A stretch of DNA of 64,000 nt. It comes from Ruminococcus sp. Its GTDB lineage: Bacteria > Bacillota > Clostridia > Oscillospirales > Ruminococcaceae. Both the position numbers and the translations under genes were made by a program. The notes under the pieces were generated by a model. That model did no database searches. It worked only from the letters and a program-made list of their open reading frames with translations, and had not been told where the DNA came from. How positions within the stretch are numbered: position 1 is the first letter of the stretch; every line of letters starts with the position of its first letter. Location: assembly GCF_017549005.1 (NCBI RefSeq), contig NZ_JAFYYT010000053.1, positions 1 to 64,000 on the forward strand, given 5' to 3'. Positions 17,400 to 25,434 of the stretch are shown in pieces.

Positions 17400-19118
17400 C
17401 TATTTCTCACCGTTTTCGAGGAAATCTACTGCCCAATCGAGCTCATAGTCCTTATTATCGCGGAATATTGCCATTGCCGCGTCATAGTCAAGCGGGATAC
17501 GCACCTCAACAGGATTACGGCTGACCATATCGGCTCGGGTGTCTATGTCGGGCTCGCAGTCCTCATTGAGCGTAAGTCCCACAGGATAGCCAACGCTGAC
17601 TACCCCATCTGACAGGATACAGCCGCCGCCTGTCATCTGACCGCTGCCGCTTGGGTCAGTGATACCTGCGAGAGTAACATTCGGCAGCTTTGAAAGCTGA
17701 TACGCTGTTACGTCGCCTGCACTTATACAGTTCATATTTGTCAGCGCAACTACCTTAATATCGGCAAATTCTCCGTCGCCGTGCAGGCTGTGGTAAGCTG
17801 TGCGGACGTATTCTCCGTTTCTGCGGAAACCGACTCCCTGCACATAGCTGTCCTCGTTGGTGAAAAGGTCGCAGAGCGCGCAGCCCACCTCGTCATGACC
17901 GCCTTGATTGTTCCGCAGGTCAACTACAAGGTACTCCATTCCCTGCTCTTTCAGCCTGCGGAGCTTTTTGCGGAACATCTCCCTTGCACTGCTGCTTTCG
18001 CCCCTGAAAAAGTTGATATAGTCACGTATGTTGCTGCCCGTGGTCTCAGCGCTGAGCCTCAGGTAGCCGCATTTTTCGTTCAGCATTTTCGTGCCGAAAT
18101 TGGACACCAGTATCTCCCTGCGGCTATCGGGACTGTGGGTAAAGGCGTCTAAAGCTTCGTCGAGCGTATGCTCGTCCTCACGCGCCGAAAGTACGGCAGT
18201 CTGCTCCGCACCCGAACTGTCGATGAACGTGACCTCAGCAGTTTCGCCGCCCGTTTGCGAAAGCTCAAACATAGCAAGGCGGTCAGCATTGGCTTTTACG
18301 GGAACTCCCTCATACTCCGTGAGCTCTTCGGCAGCCTGCAAAACAGGCTTTCCATTCCATTTCGTTATTACAGTTCCGTCCTCTATCCCGAGCCTGTTTA
18401 CCTCTTTTTCGGTGCAGACCGCAATAACTTCTCCGCTGTCCAGCTGTACCATTGCAAGTCCGTAATCGTTCATCTCGAATGCAGAATGATACTTACTCTC
18501 GTCATAATCACTGTAGACCATTACGTGACCATCGTGGAGCTCACTGCAAAACATGAATACAGCGTCAGAAAAAACAGCAGGATCATTATTTTTCTCGGCT
18601 TCTCTCACAAGGGGCATATATTTCTCTTCAAGAGCGGAAAAATCCAGCTCCTTCCACTCCTTGAGGACGTAACTCCTGTCCATTTCCCTTACCATTGCAT
18701 GAAAGGACTTTGTGTAGCTTTTCCGCGTGAAATTGTGCATATCACCGGAAAAAGTACAGGAAATAACACCTAATATTACCGTCATTACTCCTGTTATCGG
18801 TGCAAATATCCTGTAACCCTTTTCCATATCCGCGCACAGCATCGGCACAAAGGCAATGAGCGCTATGAGGTACATAGGCGTGTAATTGCTCAGCAGATGC
18901 GGAGCTCCCGAAACATAGATTAAATGATGGGCAAGCATTATCAGGTAAGGTATGAGGCAAAGCTTTCGCCAGCGTCTGATCTTGCCGTCATAGTCCCTCC
19001 AGCGATGATGAAGCACGGCAAGCACCAGCATAGTCAGCATTAAAGCTCCGCACCATAGAATATGTATTTTATTCGCTTGTGCAAGAAGGAACAATAGTCT
19101 TCCCCATAAATTTTTCAT
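17400..19118 (-). CDS. Membrane S41-family (C-terminal processing) peptidase
   Basis: The 572-residue protein has about four hydrophobic helices in its first 130 residues, then an extracytoplasmic S41/tail-specific protease region. Recognisable parts are a PDZ-like middle (LGIEDGTVITKWNGKPV), the strand YLVVDLRNNQGG, and the nucleophile region LTNMNCISAGD with the candidate serine at 466. S41 enzymes cleave proteins near their C terminus. The multi-helix N terminus differs from ordinary CtpA, which has a single anchor. The general-base lysine of CtpA is not obvious, so a Ser-His-Glu type tricorn-like mechanism is possible. The start is supported by GGAGAG five bases before the ATG. It stands alone, with no co-directional gene close enough to be an obvious partner. 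Confidence 0.8.
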   Translation of the reverse strand: MKNLWGRLLFLLAQANKIHILWCGALMLTMLVLAVLHHRWRDYDGKIRRWRKLCLIPYLIMLAHHLIYVSGAPHLLSNYTPMYLIALIAFVPMLCADMEKGYRIFAPITGVMTVILGVISCTFSGDMHNFTRKSYTKSFHAMVREMDRSYVLKEWKELDFSALEEKYMPLVREAEKNNDPAVFSDAVFMFCSELHDGHVMVYSDYDESKYHSAFEMNDYGLAMVQLDSGEVIAVCTEKEVNRLGIEDGTVITKWNGKPVLQAAEELTEYEGVPVKANADRLAMFELSQTGGETAEVTFIDSSGAEQTAVLSAREDEHTLDEALDAFTHSPDSRREILVSNFGTKMLNEKCGYLRLSAETTGSNIRDYINFFRGESSSAREMFRKKLRRLKEQGMEYLVVDLRNNQGGHDEVGCALCDLFTNEDSYVQGVGFRRNGEYVRTAYHSLHGDGEFADIKVVALTNMNCISAGDVTAYQLSKLPNVTLAGITDPSGSGQMTGGGCILSDGVVSVGYPVGLTLNEDCEPDIDTRADMVSRNPVEVRIPLDYDAAMAIFRDNKDYELDWAVDFLENGEK

Positions 19119-19173
19119 ATCAGCTCTCCATAATCAAAGAAATTGCAGCCCACAATGAAGCTGCGTCGAAAAA

Positions 19174-19210
19174 GACAGTCACAGGCACATTTTCAGCTCC
19201 CATGACTGTC
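19174..19210 (-). terminator. Terminator downstream of the 19239 gene
   Basis: GACAGTCA at 19174-19181 pairs with TGACTGTC at 19203-19210, followed on the minus strand by TTTTTCG. Confidence 0.7.
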
Positions 19211-19238
19211 CGCACAGCTCTATTCTGACGAAAAGCGC

Positions 19239-20045
19239 TTATTTTCTGCGCTCCGTACCGAAAAATACCTTGTCAAAAAACTCTTTTGTCTTATCCTCGC
19301 CGAGAGCTTTTTTGAAAACATCGGTTGAAACTCCGCCCTTTGAAATGAGATTATCAGAGTATTCCCGGGTAAGTGCAAGCTTTTCAGCCTTTTCCGCGTC
19401 GGAAAGCTCCTCAAGCTCGTTCGCCCTTTCCATATAGGTTCTTATTGCATCGCAGAACATTTCCTCTATCACGTCATCGTCAGCGCGCTTTCCTGCCTTG
19501 TGGAGAACTACCGTCATAAGGTCGTCATACCACGCAGGGTCTGTAGTGATATCCTCAAGACTGCTGTATCTGTTCTCAAACTCCTTCAGCGAGTCAAGAA
19601 CGCTCATAAATGCGCCGTCTGTCCTATCGGGAACAAGATCGTAGAACTCAGCATAAGCCTTGCGTTTTCCGAGAATATACATGAAATCCATGGACATCAG
19701 CGGCATATTCTTTTCATATGGCGTGATAACGTATGAAACCATCTGCATGAAGCCCATATTTACCGTCATAACGGAAAGATTTCCAACTTCGCTTACGTCG
19801 TACTGCGAAACATTGAACTTCATCAGTCCGTACATTTTTATCTGCGAAAAATCACCGGTATCAACAGGTGTGACCTCGGCGTACTCTGAGAGAGTCTTCA
19901 TTCCCGCGTCGAGAGTCCTGTTCATGACCTCCATGTTCTTTGAGGCGTTAAAGGCGATAAATCCCGTAAGAGCTCCGCCTATTACAGCTATGGTCAGAAG
20001 CACCTTCGGCCACTTTTTCTTCTTTTTGACATCCTTATCCTTCAT
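19239..20045 (-). CDS. Membrane-anchored protein of unknown function
   Basis: The 268-residue protein starts with a lysine-rich stretch and one transmembrane helix (about residues 15-35), followed by a mixed alpha/beta domain. The segment PLMSMDFMYILGKRKAYAEFYDLV recalls the central strand pair of ferredoxin-dependent bilin reductases, but I cannot confirm that and see no catalytic residue match. The C-terminal third is helical and charged. The ATG at 20045 was chosen because AAAAGGAGAG lies just before it. The gene has its own strong promoter and a terminator, so it is monocistronic despite following the type VII operon. Confidence 0.7.
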   Translation of the reverse strand: MKDKDVKKKKKWPKVLLTIAVIGGALTGFIAFNASKNMEVMNRTLDAGMKTLSEYAEVTPVDTGDFSQIKMYGLMKFNVSQYDVSEVGNLSVMTVNMGFMQMVSYVITPYEKNMPLMSMDFMYILGKRKAYAEFYDLVPDRTDGAFMSVLDSLKEFENRYSSLEDITTDPAWYDDLMTVVLHKAGKRADDDVIEEMFCDAIRTYMERANELEELSDAEKAEKLALTREYSDNLISKGGVSTDVFKKALGEDKTKEFFDKVFFGTERRK

Positions 20046-20092
20046 AATTTCTCTCCTTTTCGTCATTATATGACAGTATATCAAGCAAGCTT

Positions 20093-20121
20093 ATTATATC
20101 ACCGCTTTTGCGGTATGTCAA
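20093..20121 (-). promoter_or_regulatory. Consensus promoter with a palindrome in the spacer
   Basis: On the minus strand TTGACA (20116-20121) and TATAAT (20093-20098) are separated by 17 bases that contain the inverted repeat ACCGC-AAAA-GCGGT. The promoter is unusually close to consensus, and the palindrome is placed where a repressor could block it. Confidence 0.85.
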
Positions 20122-20144
20122 GAAATAATGCAGAAAAGCAGACC

Positions 20145-21860
20145 TTACGTATTCTTTATGAACTTCACCTTCTGAAGCTTATCCGCTTCAACGTCGTAAT
20201 AATATCCGTCGCCGAGCTCGCATATCGCATATTCTTCTTTAAGATACTTTACGTCCATGTTGCCGAAAATGGTCTTCTGTCCGCGTTCGCCTGCAAATTC
20301 CGCAATATTGTCAAGCAGGAACGAAGCAGTGATAAGATTGTTGAAGAAGGCATTCTGCTCGCCGTCGCTTATCTTCTGAACGTCGGAAAATATGAAGATG
20401 TACCTCTTTTCATCAGCCATAGCAGCCATTTGCGGCATTATATAGTTGATAAATCTTCTGCATTCCACGGAATTGAGATATATCTGCTTACTTTGTATCA
20501 CAAAGACAGTCAGCCTGTCATCTGCGGCATTGCAGTCGGGCACGAGCTCGTAATCCTTTTTTAGTTGGTCGCTAAGGTCATAATACGGAGCGAGGAACTT
20601 CTTGTCAAGCTCGATATGACTGCTGTTGAGATAAATGTAAAACTGCTGCAGCGGCGAGAGCTTTCTCTTCACAGAAGTGCCGTCCTTCCTCTCAAGCTCA
20701 GCTGTTTCAAACTTATTTATCATGACCGTTTCGTGAGAAGAAGCCATCTCAGAGCATATCTCCTTCAGCTGCTCTCTTCCGTCGTCAAAGAAAACGAAAC
20801 GCGCAGAAGATTCTTTTTCCGCAATGCCATTGCAAAGCAGCCTAAGAAGATTGGTCTTTCCGAATTCCTTTTTGCCATAGACCGCAATAACGTGAGTTTT
20901 TTCAAAATCAACGGAAACAGGCTCGAATTTCAGATAATCGAGGCCGACATTTACCGAAAGCCCCGGCTTTTCCGCAGCATTTCTGTCGGCAAATATATCA
21001 AAATCCTCCATTGTCAGCTCTTTCGGAAAGGTCTTGTTCCGCTTTACATGTTGCAGGAACTCCTTCTCCTCTTCGCTGTATCCGAACTTTTTTCTCAGAT
21101 TTATGCTGAAATCAGGGTCACTTATCCCCTCGGGCTTTGAGGTCTGGACCTCGTAGGGAAGGTTCATCTTGAATGTACCCGTGATATTATCTGGTTTTAT
21201 GGTAACGTTCGCAAAGCCGTGGCCTGCGTTGTTTCCGATGATACCGGGCTTTGACACGAATATCTCGGAATATGCGTCGGCAGGCATCTCATACGCGATC
21301 TTCTGTCTGAAGCTTCCCGAAAACATTGCTGTTCCGCGTGTTTCCGAAGCAGTTACAACTATAGATATGCCCTTTGAGATACCGTCACGGGAAATTCTTG
21401 CAAATTTCTCATGATAGGACGAATAGCGCTGTTCGTCCATAAATGCATTGAAATTGTCGATAATAAACGTAGTATGGACAGGCTGTCTGCCCTCTGCCGC
21501 CTCACGGAAATTCTTTCCGTCCAGCACTTTTATGTTTTCCTTGAGTATGCCCTCGAGTATCCTGAATATCCTCTTTACGTATTCTTCGTTTGAATTGTCA
21601 TAATATGCTGAAACCAGCGGCATACTGCGGTATTCCGAAAGTGCGCCGTCAAAGTCGAGGATAAATATCTGCTCGCACTTCTCGTCATACTTTTTGTGAA
21701 GGATATTGATGAGATTTTTCAGAAATGTCGTTTTTCCGCTCATAGACGAACCGAAAAGCATGATATTCGAGTCAAGAAGGTCGACTCTGAAAGGCGGCTG
21801 CTGCTGTATTACGGGTATATCGAATTTTCCAAGCGTACAAATCATTTTATCCATGATCAT
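20145..21860 (-). CDS. EssC-like type VII secretion ATPase, C-terminal half
   Basis: The 571-residue protein resembles the second and third FtsK/SpoIIIE-type ATPase modules of EssC/EccC. The first module has a good Walker A (GSSMSGKTT at 37-45) and an FILDFD strand. The second begins near residue 310 with a degenerate loop GKKEFGKTN at 329-337 and an FVFFDDG strand. In canonical EssC these are fused to the first ATPase, whereas here they form a separate polypeptide. The start ATG overlaps the stop of the preceding EssC gene (ATGA), implying coupled synthesis and probably a 1:1 complex. It is the last gene of the type VII operon. No terminator is obvious before the promoter of the next gene. 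Confidence 0.85.
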   Translation of the reverse strand: MIMDKMICTLGKFDIPVIQQQPPFRVDLLDSNIMLFGSSMSGKTTFLKNLINILHKKYDEKCEQIFILDFDGALSEYRSMPLVSAYYDNSNEEYVKRIFRILEGILKENIKVLDGKNFREAAEGRQPVHTTFIIDNFNAFMDEQRYSSYHEKFARISRDGISKGISIVVTASETRGTAMFSGSFRQKIAYEMPADAYSEIFVSKPGIIGNNAGHGFANVTIKPDNITGTFKMNLPYEVQTSKPEGISDPDFSINLRKKFGYSEEEKEFLQHVKRNKTFPKELTMEDFDIFADRNAAEKPGLSVNVGLDYLKFEPVSVDFEKTHVIAVYGKKEFGKTNLLRLLCNGIAEKESSARFVFFDDGREQLKEICSEMASSHETVMINKFETAELERKDGTSVKRKLSPLQQFYIYLNSSHIELDKKFLAPYYDLSDQLKKDYELVPDCNAADDRLTVFVIQSKQIYLNSVECRRFINYIMPQMAAMADEKRYIFIFSDVQKISDGEQNAFFNNLITASFLLDNIAEFAGERGQKTIFGNMDVKYLKEEYAICELGDGYYYDVEADKLQKVKFIKNT

Positions 21861-24800
21861 TCTGTTCCCTCCCATTCGGTTTTATCCATAATAACTCCCG
21901 GAAGTGGCGGAAGGAATATCTGGACAGGCCGCTCAAAGCTCCTGCCTGCCTCGGTTATGCATTTTACAATGTATGCAAGCTGGGTATCGTGCTCGCTGAT
22001 GTTCCTGTTCTTGATCATTTCAGCCTTATTGTCCTTGTCTGATGAATAGAAGCTCTTGTCGTTCCTGCCCGAATTGGGTATGCATGAGACCTTAACGGCA
22101 GGAGAAATGTCCATATTTTTGTTTGCTCCCGTGTAAGCGGACTGGAAATACTCAAATCTTGTTCCCGTTCCTACCAAAAGATACGCACGTCCGTTGAGGG
22201 GCATTGTGGGTGCGGCAGCTGCCGAAGTTCCCAGCATTTCCTTTGAAGCCTGCTTTGTAGCGACTTTAAGACATATCCTTGCCTTTGAGTTGACTCTGAT
22301 ATCGTCGGTTATGGCACCCTCGATGTTCTGAGAAACAAGGATTATATGGAATCCCAGTGTACGTCCCACTCTTGCGATAGTTGTTATCTCAGCTATGAAA
22401 TCAACGTCGTTGGTTTCGTTCGAGAACCTTTTAAGTTCGGTAAATTCGTCGACTACAAGTACAAGATGTGAAAGCGATCTCAGCTCCTCAGGCTTTCTGC
22501 CAAGCATTTCTTTCTGCTTTTCGTTGAGCTTTTTCCTGAGGTCATCGGTATTCTCGTCAGGAGCGGAGCTTTGTATCTTCCTTATTATCCTGAGCGCTCT
22601 CATATAGGCGTCGGTATTGTCAACACCGAACTCCGAAAGCAGAAGCTTTCGCCTTTTTATCTCGGCGTTAAGGGACTCAAGGAACCTTTTCAGCATATAT
22701 GCCGCAGGAGTTCCCTCCTCCTCGCCTGCCGTATCGGTAACGACTCCCACACAGTGCGGTAAACTGCCGAGTCTGTCGGAGAAGCCTCCACCCTTCATAT
22801 CGACCAGCATCAGATTGAGGTCCGCAGGGGAATACTTCATGCAAAGCCCTATAAGGTAAGTTATGATAGTCTCGGATTTGCCCGAGCCTGTCGTACCTGC
22901 CACCAGCATATGCGGTCCGTCAGCCTTTTCGTACAGGTCAAGGTACATATTTCCGTGTTCGTTCTTACCGATAGGAACGCAGAGATCCCGTGTAACGTCG
23001 TTTGCAGAGCTGTCGCTCCAGTTCCTTATGATATCCTCGGATATCCTGCCGCTGTTAACAAGCGATGAATCATAGCCGTAAAGCTCGAAAAGCGAGACCA
23101 TTGACGGAACATTTCCGTTTTCTGCTATCCTTTTGTAATATATCGAACTCAGCTGCCTGTAGGCAAGCTCAAAGTCGCGGTCGGTCTGAGCGTCGCTCTC
23201 AAATATATACTTGTTCTGAAAATGCTTGTATTCAATGAGATTATCGGTATTATGAGCCTTGTTTCTGTCGTTCCTGTCCTCGCTGAGAAAGTTGAGAGTC
23301 TCACGGTTAAGAATATTGTAACGCAGACTTACCTTTCTCTCATTTTCATTGCCGCTGCTTATATCAACGATATTTCCGCAGTATTTAGGGAGCATCTCCT
23401 TGTGAGGCTGGATAAAGATAAATGTAAGTCCGAGACGGTTCACATAGGGCTTGCCCTCCTCGGGAACTTCAGGGAGATACTTTGAAAAGCCTGTTTCCTT
23501 GATGTCATAATCATGGAAAACTATGCAGACTATCTGCGTAAACTTGTTTTCCTCGCTCTGCTCTTCGTTTTCATTTTCCTTTGACTCGTTTCTGCTGCCG
23601 TTGCGCTCGTTCATAATGCTGAAAAGCTGTCCGAAAACTATTCCCGAGCTCTCCTTGTCAAAAACGAACTGCGAAACTCCGTCAAGAAGCTCATTTGTAT
23701 GGGGAAGGTATCTGTATTTGCTGAGTATCTTATTCTGCTTTTCTTCGTCGGATTCTTCATTGAAAAGGAAAACGAACTGCAGATTCTCGGGAGAATGATA
23801 GAATGAAAGCTCATATACAACGTGTCTTATGAATTTCTCCGAAACGACATCATCATCTGATATCACGCCGAGAGCTCCGCAGCTTTTCAGGTCAAGCAGC
23901 AGAGGCGGCTTCTTTTCCTTGTTCCTGCTTCTCAGGTAATTGAAGCCGATAGTATTGTCATCGGCGGTAATACCCTTATTTGCAAAGTTATACGCAAGGT
24001 CGGTAAGCAGAAAACGATTCTTGTCCTGCTCGCTGTTCTCCTCGGGAGTAAGCTTTCTGCTTCTCTTTTTGCTTCCAGGGAGAAGTATCTCTATACCGTC
24101 GCCGCCGGGCTTCATTTTATAGAAGATATCGTAGAAAATATTGTCTTTTCTGTCATACTTTATCTCAAACAGTGGCTTGACTTCATCGGACGTGCCGAGA
24201 GAGATAGTCATAAAGTCCTTGTCGTTTCTCGAACGTGAAAAGATCATGCCGCTGATATCCGCTGTATTCCTGAAAAGCTCGCTCATTTCGGGATAGGTGG
24301 TATTAAGGTAAACTATGTCGCTCTCCTGCCATGTCCTGATAGTTTTTATCATTCGTGCAATGTAGTTTTCGTAGTTTTCCTTCCATTCCTTTACGCTGCC
24401 CTTGTGCTCCCTGCGCTTCTTGAAGAAGTTATACGTGGACGTAACAAGAGCAACAACGCCCATTGCCCCCGACATCATCAGCATTGTACTGCCCATTCCC
24501 GCAGCGGAGGGAGACAGCTTCATTATGAGGAATCTCGCCCCCAGCATACCGCCTGTGGACAGAAGCGTCGGTATCATGATATCGAGAAGCGACGTTTTGT
24601 CAGGCTTCGGCATTTCGTTAGGCGGAATGATGTCTATCACAGACGGCTCCACAACATTGAGTCTTCTTGTGCTGATATTGTACTCAAGACTGTTGTTTTC
24701 CTTAAGAATAAACCCTGATGAGTCCTTCGCACTGAAAAGCGAGGGGACGGTGAGCTGAGTTCTGAAAGTAATAAGAATGCAGCTTGAAGTAACAAATCCC

Positions 24801-25099
24801 AGCTTTTCAAGAGCCATGTCATAGACCTTTGTTCTTTTTTCACCGTAGACCTCGTTAATATCTATTATACTGTGATTTCCCTTTGCGGTATAAAGCACAA
24901 TCAGCTCTTTTCTTGTTTTCAGATATCTTCGGAAAAGCTCGAAGCGTTCCGCATATTTCTTATCCTTTTCAAGTCCGTAATATACCGCTTCTATAAAATT
25001 TTTCAGAGTGATATCCTTAAGCACAAGAAAAGACATTTCATCGTATTTGTCAGCTTCTTTTTCAAATCTGACAGAAATCATTATCTCATTATTTTTCAT
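21857..25099 (-). CDS. essC: EssC-like type VII secretion ATPase, N-terminal half
   Basis: The 1080-residue protein is the membrane motor of the secretion system. Residues 1-130 are cytoplasmic and resemble a ubiquitin-like YukD/EsaB fold more than the FHA pair of classical EssC (inference). A STRRLNVVEP segment near 143-152 corresponds to the conserved pre-membrane linker of EssC. Two membrane helices lie at about 171-193 and 202-222. A long DUF-like region follows, and then the first FtsK/SpoIIIE ATPase has a full Walker A (GTTGSGKSE, about 735-743) and a Walker B LVLVVDEF near 880. Classical EssC carries all ATPase modules in one chain of about 1480 residues. Here they are split. The gene starts directly after the stop of the two-helix membrane protein gene. 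Confidence 0.9.
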   Translation of the reverse strand: MKNNEIMISVRFEKEADKYDEMSFLVLKDITLKNFIEAVYYGLEKDKKYAERFELFRRYLKTRKELIVLYTAKGNHSIIDINEVYGEKRTKVYDMALEKLGFVTSSCILITFRTQLTVPSLFSAKDSSGFILKENNSLEYNISTRRLNVVEPSVIDIIPPNEMPKPDKTSLLDIMIPTLLSTGGMLGARFLIMKLSPSAAGMGSTMLMMSGAMGVVALVTSTYNFFKKRREHKGSVKEWKENYENYIARMIKTIRTWQESDIVYLNTTYPEMSELFRNTADISGMIFSRSRNDKDFMTISLGTSDEVKPLFEIKYDRKDNIFYDIFYKMKPGGDGIEILLPGSKKRSRKLTPEENSEQDKNRFLLTDLAYNFANKGITADDNTIGFNYLRSRNKEKKPPLLLDLKSCGALGVISDDDVVSEKFIRHVVYELSFYHSPENLQFVFLFNEESDEEKQNKILSKYRYLPHTNELLDGVSQFVFDKESSGIVFGQLFSIMNERNGSRNESKENENEEQSEENKFTQIVCIVFHDYDIKETGFSKYLPEVPEEGKPYVNRLGLTFIFIQPHKEMLPKYCGNIVDISSGNENERKVSLRYNILNRETLNFLSEDRNDRNKAHNTDNLIEYKHFQNKYIFESDAQTDRDFELAYRQLSSIYYKRIAENGNVPSMVSLFELYGYDSSLVNSGRISEDIIRNWSDSSANDVTRDLCVPIGKNEHGNMYLDLYEKADGPHMLVAGTTGSGKSETIITYLIGLCMKYSPADLNLMLVDMKGGGFSDRLGSLPHCVGVVTDTAGEEEGTPAAYMLKRFLESLNAEIKRRKLLLSEFGVDNTDAYMRALRIIRKIQSSAPDENTDDLRKKLNEKQKEMLGRKPEELRSLSHLVLVVDEFTELKRFSNETNDVDFIAEITTIARVGRTLGFHIILVSQNIEGAITDDIRVNSKARICLKVATKQASKEMLGTSAAAAPTMPLNGRAYLLVGTGTRFEYFQSAYTGANKNMDISPAVKVSCIPNSGRNDKSFYSSDKDNKAEMIKNRNISEHDTQLAYIVKCITEAGRSFERPVQIFLPPLPGVIMDKTEWEGTE

Positions 25100-25426
25100 T
25101 TATCCTGCCTTTCTTCCCGAAGAGCGGTTTTCTTCTCCCATTGCAGCCGAAACTGCCTTGCAGAACGCTGTTTTGTCCACAGTGCGCCTGTATTTGTAAA
25201 CATACAGGATAAGCCCGAAAACAAGAACGACTGCCGCAAGTATCAGCGAAGCCAGCATCGGAAGCACAAGAACAGGAGAATCAAATTTAAGATCAAGCCT
25301 GCTGTACATCCCGCTTACAAGCAGAATAACAAAAAACAGCGCCGTAAACGGTATCGAAAACAGAAATGTCCTGATATATGCATTGGCAACGTATTTGAAT
25401 AGCAATAAATATTTTTTTCTGTTCAT
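25100..25426 (-). CDS. Small two-helix membrane protein of the type VII operon
   Basis: This 108-residue protein has two long hydrophobic helices (about 17-40 and 50-75) and a basic cytoplasmic tail rich in lysine, arginine and serine. I recognise no family. Its place between the kinase (8-base gap, GAGGTGG ribosome site) and EssC (no gap) suggests it is part of the membrane complex, perhaps filling the role of EssA or EsaA-type membrane subunits. That is inference from position only. Confidence 0.7.
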   Translation of the reverse strand: MNRKKYLLLFKYVANAYIRTFLFSIPFTALFFVILLVSGMYSRLDLKFDSPVLVLPMLASLILAAVVLVFGLILYVYKYRRTVDKTAFCKAVSAAMGEENRSSGRKAG

Positions 25427-25434
25427 ATTCCACC

